This document shows, in pieces, positions 25,201 through 37,200 of a stretch of 64,000 bases of DNA; within the stretch, counting starts at the first letter, position 1, and each line of letters starts with the position of its first letter. The DNA is taken from positions 79,114 through 143,113 of the forward strand of contig CAJQUW010008761.1 in the NCBI GenBank assembly GCA_907163375.1, written 5' to 3'. This DNA comes from Prostheceraeus crozeri. Taxonomy: Eukaryota > Platyhelminthes > Polycladida > Euryleptidae. The notes beneath the pieces are model-generated. The model was not told the origin of the DNA. It did not search any database and saw only the letters and a program-made list of their open reading frames with translations. Made by a program: the position numbers and the translations under genes.

Positions 25201-28200
25201 TTAGCAAACTAGCACTCTATCAGGATGGGAAATTTGTATCTTGCAAAGCATATGAGCCTAATTTCAAAGATGGCAAATTCGCACGTGAATATGGTTCTAT
25301 TTTCACCGCCCTCAACATGTTTAATACAGACGATTCAAATGGAATTACAATGGATATGTACAAGAATGGCTACTTCTTCATTATGTACAACCTCACAGCA
25401 GATGCAGATCTAGGTGGTGAAAGCGTAGGAGTTACAAAGCCTGGAAATCTACGACTGGAGGTATCATTTGAGTCACCTTTGAAGAAAACAATTACTTGTC
25501 TCATTTATGCTATCTATGATAGCAAAGTTGAGATAACAAGAATGAGAGACGTGACTGTCAGCTATCAGAGATGAGTAACTTAAGCAACATAGAAATCTTG
25601 AGGAAAATGAGGAAAGCTCATCCCTACTCCAAGACAATATTTCTCAATGTCTTTTCTAGAGATAATTTACCTGATTCAATTCCTTTCTATCCTTGTTCAC
25701 TTATCATCAATACGGATACCAACAATCTTCCCGGAAAACATTGGATTGCTGTATACATCAATCGTTATAAAGTTGCCGAATATTTTGACTCTCTTAATCA
25801 ACCTCGTTTACATGATATCGCATTATGGATGAACAGGTTCTCCTGGACTGTTAGGAAAGTGACATCGTTCCCACTTCAAAGTAATACATCTCTAATGTGC
25901 GGTGGCTATGTACTCTATTTTGTCAACGAGAGACCATTGAAAAATAACTGTAAAAGTGCTTTAGAACTATTTTCAAAAAACTGTGATAAAAATGATGTAA
26001 TTCTTACTAAATATGTTGAAACAGTTTTGAAATAAAGTTTTATGTTGTATCATTAACTTGCTCTCTTTTTTCCAAAACAAGGGTTTATAAGGAAAACAAA
26101 AACATGCTCATATTTCATTATCTATTCACATATATACAAAAACATGTTCATATTTCATTATCTATCCACATATATACAAAATCTACAATTTGGTTTTCAT
26201 GAAACATTTTTTCAAATCACATATGATGGGAGGCACATCACTTATGTCTTTAATGCCGGTTATCACAATCTTTCCATTATGGAACACATGAACATGATAT
26301 GGATGCCAGTTAGTCAATTGAGCTGCTGGAAATAACTCCACTTCATAAGTTAGATTATGTGATGATGTAACTTTACGGAAATCATAGTGATAGTGTAATT
26401 CACATAACACGGTCATTGTCTTCACTTTCCAATCAGATAATGAATCACCAAGTAAATGTTCCAAAGTTAAGTGTAGATATGAGAGATCACCCTCCATGAC
26501 CCTTCCAATACATTGGATTGTTCCATTTGGAAAGAATAGGATAGTGAGAGATCTATCCTTCCTCTGAATCCTCCATGTTAACATTGAGGGTCTTCCAAGA
26601 TGTAAGCTCGTTGTCGGCTTCAATTTGCGTTTTATCAGTAACCATTGTTTTCGGTTGGGTATATTCCTCTCGATCTCTTGTAGATTGAGTTTTGACTTTG
26701 CTTTTGTAGTTAACATCCGATTTACAACTTCCAACCGTTTGATGTCCTCCATCTTTAATGAATGACGTTATCTGTGGTAGTATCTCCCTTGTAAAGGTTT
26801 CCCATGTGACGTCACTGAAACGAAAAAATCGATATTCAACATCTTCACGTTTTGGTGAACAGACGTATAGTTTGACTGATGAATCACACTTTATCCATAC
26901 CTTGTCATCGAGAGGAATCTTGATCCGAGTCTTATGGTTGTCAATGAGATCCGCAAAGTCTTTCAGTGAAGGCAATGAGTCAATACTAATGCAAACGCCA
27001 CGATGTTTTCGATCACTATTTGCTATTGAATGACGAAATGCTATTCTTTTAGAATTTGTTATGTGAACGTTTTGAACGTCACTAAGTTTCCATGTTCTAA
27101 TGTAATGAGGCATGTTCCGAAAGCTATGTTTCAAATTTAGGTTTAATGTTTGCCTAAAGTTTGTTATTTTATTAGCTCAACATATCGGAATGATGTTGAG
27201 TACAAATTCTTCACATATTCATTCACATTAGGACTACCTATTTATTAGTAATCATTTCTACATATCGGAAAGATGTAGAAATTTCAATTTTAGTAAGACT
27301 ACTTATGTATTAGTAAGTGTTGCTACATGTCGGAAGATGCAGCAATCGCAAGATCTATTACAAGTGGAATATTATATTGTTTTTATTTAGACTTATTCTA
27401 CATCACCTGTGACAGGAAGGCATCTCCTTCTCTTCGACGGTGGGGGAAGACCTAGGCTGTAGTGTCCATATGGTAATGATAAATTTTTATCCAGCCAACA
27501 GCGCTTATCCTCCCAAAGTGAAAGACCTCGCTTCCTAAATGATTTTGTGCTAACTATGTGATTTTTTGAATTTATAATTGTCATATCTTCAGTTGTATCA
27601 TTCTCACTATAATAGACACTCCTATAGTCATCATGTTTCAATTTTTTAACTGCTGCTCTCTGAATTCCTTTTGCACGTTTGATGCTATGATTCGTAGAGT
27701 CTAGATATTTCATTGAATACATTTTCGGTTTTAGTAGGATCATTTCCTCAAGCAACTTTCCAGCACACTCATCCTTAAAACAACCTAATCTAGCTTTGTT
27801 TGTAGTTGAGTATAGTCGGTGATGACTATCATAGTTTGAAGAGTCAAACTTTTCACCGAAGTATAGAAGTATATCTTCCAGACGGACAGATGGTGATGTG
27901 TATAAACATAGGAAGAAACTGTCGGTATCACCTCCACAAAGCCGCGTTCTATTTATCAGTGGACACCCTTTTAGATCATTGTAATATAATTGATACATTT
28001 CCAACTTACTATAGTCAAGTACTGCTTGACCAACATATATTAATTTATTTAAAACTATTGAAGGTTTGTACATTTCCATACCAACCAGATCTTCATCAAA
28101 TATTTTGTGTTGAACATAGAGAGGATGATTTGACAATTTCAGTAGTTGTTTCTCATTGTTGACTAGTTTAAATTTTTTCCTTCTCCTTACATTTTCCATT

Positions 28201-31200
28201 GTTTTACCATATAAAGAATTATTTTTCAATTTGTAGAATGACTTTTCGAAGTCAGTGTTTGATTGAGCCCTCTTTTGAGAGTTCATATCAATGTATGTTT
28301 TTAACCAAGGCTTTTGTGTGAATTTTATGCCACTATGAATCTTCTTGATTCTCATGCCCATGGTCAAGTAAAATTTTAAAATTGAATAGTGGACTACATA
28401 ATTTTCCCTATCAAATTGATGGAGCAGAAGTTTCTTGATAGAAGAAAAATGTGTATTTGGTCTTACTTTTTCATATAGATTTTTCATATAGTGTGAAAAC
28501 ATTCTCTTTTCAATCATCTGCATTTCTGGAGCTAATGGGAAATCGGCAGTGTCATCATGAATGGCTGCAGGATACTCTAAATCTAAATCAAAAATGTAGC
28601 CGATTTCACCATCATCATCTATATTTTGAACATTTTCTTCATTTAAAAAATTATCTAATTCACTTTCATTCAACCATTTGAAATTTGAGTGGGGTAGATT
28701 TCTACTGAGTGAAGAACCGTAAAGGTTATTAACATCTAAGTAGGTCAAATGTCGACTTTCATGTGTATTATTTCCTAATTCTTCAATGCGTGCACGCGCT
28801 CGGTGAATGTTGGTGAAAGTCATACCCCCTCTAATTCCTCGTTCAAATAGATTGTACATATTTTCATCTTGTATGTAGTGTGGGGGATCATTGGAAGAGA
28901 AATTTAGTGCTGAGGTAAAGCTAAGATGTGGGAGACTGACAAAATGTACAGGGTCGACTTCATCCTCACGTTGACTCAATGCTCTAAACACTTCAAATAT
29001 GTCTGCCAACAATAAAACATCTAACTTCAGATATGCCAGCATGTAATCACCAAATGTGCTACAATTAAATTCAATCCATGCCTTGTTAGCGTGTTCATAT
29101 TCACTATCGGAACAGTGCTCACGAGTAAGATCATTATAGAATTCAAATTGTGGTGGTAGACAGTCTTCCGTCAACGTGTTTAAGTTTTTGAAGTATGAAT
29201 ATGGAAACACTCCCTTCTGATATAAAACATTATCACTTAATTGTGGAAATTCTACCCTTAATGTCTCTACATGCTCATACGTTTGCAAGCCCTTGGCTAA
29301 TTCACTCAAGGATGCACTTAGAAATTGATATGAGTCTAAGAATTTTAGTTTAAAGTATACTGTCTTCCCTTTGTATTCATTTACAGGGACACTGGCGGAT
29401 AAAGTTATATATTTTTCAGCAGTTGCTGCTACAACATCTAATTTCCAAGATTTCATTCTTCCAATCGCTTTATAGCAAACGATGTGACTATCATAATTTT
29501 TAAAATTGTGGAAAAATATGGGGAGCTCCCGTCTGTTAAGTCTTAACCGGAGATTGCATTTCCTACATAATGTTTGCCTATATCGTCCGGTGATATGATC
29601 ATGATCACGAACTTTTATGACTTCATCGCTGAATTTCGATTTACATTTGTTGCAACATTCTGCATTCTCATGGCGTGCTTTTTCATCCGCTGACAGTGAC
29701 ATTGGCTGCCTAGTTGTTGCACATTGGTTGTCATATAAGTCTTGGGCTACAGTTTCTAAGTGGTGCAAGAAACTAATAATGCAATTTTCTCCCTCAAAGA
29801 GGTAATACTTGTTTTCAAATTTCGATTGAAGGGCATTATGCCAGACATGATAAGCTCCAATGGCCGCAGGTTTATGTATTTTATTATCAATGTAGCACTC
29901 TATATCTGCATAAATTACTAAAGGAGGACTTAGTTGATATTCCATGCTACTTGTTAGTACTTTTAGATCCGATGGCATTTTTTCTATTTGTGCTTTTCCT
30001 CGAATACAAAACTGGAAGTGTCGTTCTAGTGTTGTCTTATATGTGAATGACTGAGTGCATCTTTCGCAGAAGTATTTATGTCTTTTTAAAGTTCTCCTAT
30101 ACAATCTTGACAGCTTTGGAATTCCACAATAGTGTGCTGCTCCATTGTTTAGAATTAGCAAAATATTAACCGTTTGCCTACCAGTAAAGTTACTATTGTA
30201 ACGAACACCTTTGAGTCCATTTTCATAAAAGTGAATGTTAATTTTAATATCATTATTTTTCTCAAATTTTGGAATATCTTTGATTGATACTGGTGTGGAA
30301 ATGCCTTCCATATTTAGCTCAGATGTCCACTCACTATATGATTTTACTTCATTCCTTGAATAAGGTACTTCATTATAATGCAATATTGATAAAACTGCAT
30401 ATAGGAAGCAATCATTTGCATTTGAATTAACATTAATGACAGCTTTAGAGTTTTTTAACTTCTTTGGTAGAGGAAATGATTGTCCACCTGACAGTATTGG
30501 ACTTGTTATTACATTGAACTCTATATTTTGTACATCATCTATAATCCAATTGCTACCCTTTTTTGTGAAGGCTTCAATATGATTTATTAGACTATTTAGA
30601 TGATCCTGAAACCAAGCATCATAGTCATAAATATAGTTTGAGGATGATGAGGTAAAGTGTGCGAGAAAAGTTTCTTCTTCTTGAGGATTAGAACGGACAT
30701 AACGAATTTGTGCAATCAGACGACCGCGCAATTGATAGCTCCTTAGTAAGTCAGACACTAAATTCCCTAACATGGAACGCATGCTTTCTAAGAATGATGT
30801 TATGTCCACAGTAGGTGTTGTTGGCGTGATATCATACACACGTGCATGGCCATTGAGTGCGCTTTCGCTGAGACTAACAGTTCCATAGTTATTATGCATA
30901 TTCATCTCACTATTTGTGTTATGTACATTCATATGCTGTCGAAATCTACTTATAGAGTTATACGTTTTGCCACACCGAGAGCAGTATTGCATAAAGTTTT
31001 GTATGTTAGTTGAAGCGCTGGTTGTTGGCTTAGAAGTAGATCTATTTTGATTATTTGAATTTGACTCTGTTATGCTATCATTCGGTTTATTATTGCATAC
31101 AAGTTTATGCCTCTTAAGATTATCCATCCTATTCGTCTTATATGGACACTTGCTACATTGATATGTTTTTCCTAACTTACAAAATTTTTCATGTCGTTGC

Positions 31201-34200
31201 AAATTGCCTATGAGAGTGAACACTTTTCCACACTTGGTACAGACAACCATGATTATTGATGAGGATTGAAATTAGCAAGCCCTTATATACATCTACCATC
31301 TAATGACGTCAGCGTCATCACCAGCCAATACCATATGTTCCGATCTGTTGTAAAGACAAAACACATACAATTTCAACAATTATTTTTTTTCAAAAAAGAA
31401 GAAAATAAAAGTTAAAGTAATAAAGTTACAGTTTGACACATTTAACAATACCACTATGGTAGAGTTTTAGGTGACTGCAGCTGTCACTACAGCCACCCAA
31501 ATCGTCCATCCTCGTAAGGCGCACTCTTCTGATGCCATTTTGGGAGCATTCGAGGTGCACAAGCGTTTCTTTGTTATGCTGTTGGCTGGTGGTTACTTGG
31601 GAGGCCAACAGGAGGTTTGATTGAGTAATATTTCTTAGAGACTCAATCAAACCTCTATTGTCCTCCTTCAACTTAGCCTCGCGGGCCTCAACCTCCTTTA
31701 GGCGCTCTTGGCAACGACGGAGTTGCACCTCAACGTCTTGTACCTCTTCTGCTGTCGCGTCGAGATCCACATTATACTGCCGAACAGGGAGAGCAGCTGG
31801 AGGTGCGGGCGCAGCAGCGTGAGGGGAAGGATCTGCGGCTGGGATCGGAGAGGAAGGAGCTGCGGCTGGGATCGGAGAGGAAGGAGCTGCGGCTGGGATC
31901 GAAGAGGAAGGAGCCAGTGTCATCATCGGTGATAATGGAAGGCGCACACTCCAGCTCGGAGAAGCCCGGATGTGGCTGAACGAGACTTCCTCCTGAGATG
32001 CACACATCGCGGAGTCCTGTAATCGAAAGAAACAATTGTTTATCATCTATTTAGCATTTTACCATTGATGAGATACAAAAGTGAATTTCTCTTACCTCCG
32101 GCTGGATTGTGACCTTCTGATCGGTTCCAACCTCTGTCTCACGGGGCAACGAGTCATTCTAAAAGATAAATCAATCTATTACAAACAAAAAACATATTTT
32201 AATAGAAAATTCTGTACTCATGCAGTTGACCAACTTTGATACTTACATTTGTAACAGGATCATCATCCTCATCGGAAGAAGATGTCGGGGAAGAAGTCGC
32301 TGACGACGTTTCCTCATCAGATGAAGTCGCTGACGAGGTTTCATCGTCCTCTGATGAGGACTCCCGAATAGGATACGGCTTTTCCTCATTATCTTCCACC
32401 GATGTACTGGTCGCTGGCGTCGAAAGGAAACTTCGATGCTTCCTGAGGGACAGCGATCGCACAACCTGCAGAGAAAAATAATATAACATGTTCGCAACTC
32501 ATTGAGAAGCATACATGTTCTTGGAAATACTTCATGCATTGAGAAATATTATTGACAAATAACTAAACAATGACACTTACGGGACTAGGAAGACACATCT
32601 TCTCCGGTGTAGGCAAACGGGGTATACTGTTCACACCTGTAAACAGCTGAAGAAAAGAACATATTCAATTTCACATAAAGAGCTAATGAATAACTTTAAT
32701 ACTTACATTTCTCAAGCATTCAGCCGCTTTCTCCTCTTCAAAACTGACACAAGTCTGTTGAGGCAACTCACTCTGAAATGTTGTGACAATGTTGAAATAC
32801 TTTTTACATGGTAGAATAATTAATGGAGTAAATGTATTCTCACATTTTTAGTGACGATCTTTTTCTGAATTAAGACCTTGGTCTTCTTAGGAGGAGGCAT
32901 CTCATCATTATCCTGAAATGTTTAAACGATATATGTTTTTATGTATAATGGACCAATAATTAATTTATTCGGTTTTAAGAAGCTATCCTTTGAAGGTATT
33001 ATGTATGATTGGCAGAACTCACCTCAAAATCACTTAAGGTGTCATCGATGAACTGTCGTGACTTGGGGGCTTTCTTTGGGACTCGGGACTTGACGGGTTT
33101 CTTTATTGCGGTAGGCTCCTCCACCTGTGAAAGGACACCTTCCATCGGCCTCTCCTTGTTGAATAATCGCTCCAACCTCCTCTTTTCAACCTTTGAGGTG
33201 AGGTTGATGCCCTTCCTCCCATTTTGCTGAGCACATGGCGTGTGCTTTTCAATGAATGCCTTAGAGGCTTCGGTATTTACCTTTTCATTGCTCCGTTTGT
33301 ATGACTTGCAAGTTAGGCAATAAAGATATGTGCATTCACTTTTGAAGATACAGTTCTTGTGACCGCTCTTATTGGCATGTCGAACGGGTAATTGGCATGT
33401 TTCACAGAAGTGAAAAATTAGGCGCTGTCGTGCAAGACTCTCTTGTCGGACCATCTCTATAGAAGAAAAAAAATTTGATTATAATTTTATCTCTTATTAA
33501 ATGAGAACTCATTTATATATCATCAACAAAACTTTATGAAGTACTACCTTGATATTGAATAAATCTTAGAAAGAATTGAAATCTGAAGTTGAAATTGAAA
33601 CCGAAAGTCGAAAGTTTAATTTTCATTCGAAAACGGTTTGCTCATAGAAAGAGTTGAAATTTACAAGTAGCTGTCTTGAAATTATTTAATTTCGAAATTA
33701 ATTTAATGAAATGAAAGTGAAATTTCGAAAATTTCAACCAATCCTCAATTTGTTTAATTAAACAAGCTTGAATTTTATACATCTGTTAGCAGATGACAGA
33801 CTGAATATTTAAAATGGATGAAGGCTTTATTTAGGTATCTTTTATTTATAAACAAACTGTGAAAATCTTGTTGATTTAAATACACTTACATTTAAACTGA
33901 TATATTCATGTCTCTCGCTCAATGACTTAATTTAGGATGAAAAATTAAAAAAAACATGGTTAATAATATAACATAAAGTGTTCCTATCCTAAAAACCCAA
34001 GCTTCTATATTTAAAGCTATTTGGTTATAAAAACTTAATAATGTTCCTACTCCCGAATATCCTATAAAGTAGCACAACATGACAATGAAACTCACTTCAG
34101 AATTGTAATAAGAACCGGAGAACGGAGGAACGAAGAACGACGTCTGCTATGGACACTGAATTATTTGAAAATGAGTGAAAATTCGTTGTGTGCAACTTCT

Positions 34201-37200
34201 TTATATATGAAATTGACAAAGCAACTATGAACAAAGACCTTATGACATCACATCCTGGAATTGGTACGGTTAAACAAAATTGATAACTCAAACAAGAATT
34301 GGAACAGCTGGTTTATTTTTAACCTTAGAAATGGAAGTGCCATCATATGTGTTGAAAGATTTCTACATGTAAACAGTAGAGTGAATTCAAAGTAATATGA
34401 ACTGATGGACTGATGTATTATTTGATATACATGTTATTATTAATAGTCATATAATGATTCATATTTGAAGATATAAAACGTGTGATTTGAATAGAACATT
34501 AAATTTGAATTAAGCGCTAAATTTCGAAAATTCAAATTTCGCGCCAAAATGTGAATAATCAAATTTAAAGACTTTTTTCGAAAATTTGAATTTCGCGCCA
34601 AAATTCAAATAATCAAATTAAAATACTAGGGTTAGGGAAGCAAGAAGAGTATCTATGGCACCCGGAACCCATGGGTAAATAAATTTTCGAGTGCGCGAAG
34701 CGCACTCGAAAATTTATTTACCCTATAATCCGAAAAATTTCGAGGGCGCGAAGCGCCCGAGAAATTTTGAGGCCCCCCCGCCGTGTATGAAGGTCAAAGG
34801 TCAAGGTCAGGTCTAAGGTCAAGGTCAAGTGTAGAGGATTGTATATTATGGTCATTTTTAGTTGTAAAACTTTAACTTTGAAAATTTGTAAACTTAGTCA
34901 TTTTTGTAAAAAAACTTGGAATTTTTTCAAGTTGCATACAGATGCATACAACTAGGATTTTTTCATCAAATGGGTACATACAATATATCATTCGAATGCT
35001 CTTTTCATGCTGATTCTAATGGTGTATTGTATGACACATGTATGACATATAACTAGAGAGCTACATGTCTTTAAAGAATGGGCTAAAAACTTAGTGAATT
35101 TAAAAATCTAACATTTGTCTGCTTGCATACAGTTGCATACAACTAGGATTTTCCCATCGAATAGGTACATACCTTATATCATTCTAAAGGTCTTTTCATT
35201 CTCATTCTTATGGTGTCGTGTATGACACATGTATGATATCATCCTGGACTGCTACAAGCATTTTAAAATTAACAACATAACTGTTTCTTTAAAAGTTATA
35301 TGTTCCTATTTATTTCAAGTTGAAGTCTTCATATTTGATTTTTTGTTTCAATTCAGTTATTGAACATCATTAATTGTAGATAGTTGTTCCCCTTTCCCAT
35401 TCAGACCTTAATTGAAGACCGATTTGTGAAATGATAAAACAAGTTTGTTCATATATACAAATGAATATTAAATGAAGAGATTAAGAAAAAAACACACTAA
35501 ATATCATCAAGGTAAGGAAAGGGTACAAGTTTTTTCAAGTCCACTTGCACATGGATCCTGGTCTTTTTGGGCGCACAGGGACAGCGACGTGGTGTGTCAA
35601 GGTCGATGACCGAAAATTCGAGAGCGGTTGTGAGGTTCCGCTCGTTCGGCTCCATTCGCATGAAGACCCGTTTCGTGTGGTACTTTCTCGGGGCGTTCTT
35701 GACTTTGACCGTGACCCTTCCATAGAGTGGCGTTCGCATGGACTTCTTATTCATGTGACGCATCGTCTCGATTGATACGTCACTATCTTCATCACTCGAG
35801 TAGTCGGGCGATGCAGGGGCTTGGGTGAACACCACCGGCTCGTTTGGTGTTGTCGATCGCTCCATCGGAGATTGGGGAGGTGTATTGGTACGTTCCACTG
35901 GCGAAGTGGTACGATCAGCAGTACCGTTCTCAACTGCGGCTTTCTGTTTGCGATCCATTATGACTTGTAGATTTAAAATAATTGTAACTTGTAAACGTGA
36001 GGATTAGAACCTTTGATAAGAATTGGTACAAACCTCGGACTTATATACTTTTTAAACAAAGGAAATCCTAACAGCCAATCAGAGAGGTAACGAACTTCCC
36101 TAAAGAATATATATAACTATATAAAGGATGTAATTGTTCCAAACTGTTAAGTACTTATCCTCAACGTTCCATAACAAGAAGCATGTCCTCAAAACCACTA
36201 TTTTATTTTCAAAATGACAGCCAAGTCATTATGGGAGGTCAGTTGGATATGACCATGCATCTCTCTTGCGGCTGCAAAGTGGCCCTATGGAAAACCTTGA
36301 CTGTGTCAGCACTTCAAAGGCGGAGTGGACTACCGGTGAAGTGTCCGGTACACGAGTGTGACCATGACTTTAGTAAAAATCAGACATTTCATGAATGGTG
36401 TGATGACTTCCTGAAGATCATGGAGTCGCCTGAGGGACGTGATCTGTACCCGTCATTTATTTTTCACGCTTAAATTAAACTTACATTGTAAATCTCTTGT
36501 CTTTTCATTTTAAACATAGTTCTGGAATTGGTTTTCTTATTGGGGAGCAACTAAATCATAGCTGCACAGTAAAGTTTCACATCTAAATAGTGCTACATTT
36601 AAAATAATTGTCACAATAGTCGCAATTGAGCAAACCCATTCAAAATCAAACAACGGACGTCTATCGGTACGTACCCAAGTGCTCAGAACCAAACCACACA
36701 AGTTCGATCATAGACGTTCCGAAACACAGTGTACTCAACTGAGTGTACCAAACACATGTACCTATCCAGTAAAACAGATCTCATACAAGTTCCTATTCAT
36801 AACACTGAATTATACATGTACCTATCCATGTACCTATCGATAACTAAATTATACATGTACCTATCCATGTACCTATTGATAACACTAAATTTTACATGTA
36901 CCTATCCGTCGCAAGTAGGGCACAGTTTTCACTACTTATGCAATTAATACCTAAAGAATATCGTCACACATTTTTAATTGGTTAGAGCCATCCAGATCTT
37001 TGACGTCTTTGGAATACCTTGAAGGCAACGCCGATGAAATATTAGCAATTATTTGTCGTTATACTAACTCACAAATGCAACTAGCACTCTAACAGATACT
37101 CTAACATCCAACTACCGCATTTTTACATATTGCACGTCTCTTATCCATATATTTGGCTGGTGGGCTTCAATTTAAGGCTCTATTTCTTGTTAATCGTTCA

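Larger units (their letters stand above)
16344..36936. mobile_element. Complete Polinton/Maverick (adintovirus-like) element
   Basis: 20,593 bp. Inverted ends begin AGTAGTGAAAACTGT, and the flanks are TATGCC (16338-16343) and TATGCA (36937-36942), the 6-bp target duplication typical of Polintons with one difference. It encodes the full core set: PolB, retroviral-type integrase with chromodomain, packaging ATPase, adenain-like protease, double-jelly-roll capsid protein, a second structural protein and a basic pX-like core protein. None of these frames is broken, so the element is either young or maintained. Structural genes lie on the plus strand (left) and polymerase/regulatory genes mostly on the minus strand (right). 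It lies within an anoctamin intron. Confidence 0.97.

Noticed and set aside
27176..27345. CRISPR-like array
   Set aside because: Only three units, each an individual palindrome with covarying arms, in an animal genome; no constant repeat with unique spacers.
27806..29805. Plus-strand frames inside PolB
   Set aside because: Antisense shadows of a fully conserved polymerase coding region.
31708..31932. Gly/Arg/Trp repeat frame on the plus strand
   Set aside because: Antisense of the Ser-Pro-Ile-Pro-Ala repeat in exon 7 of the spliced gene.
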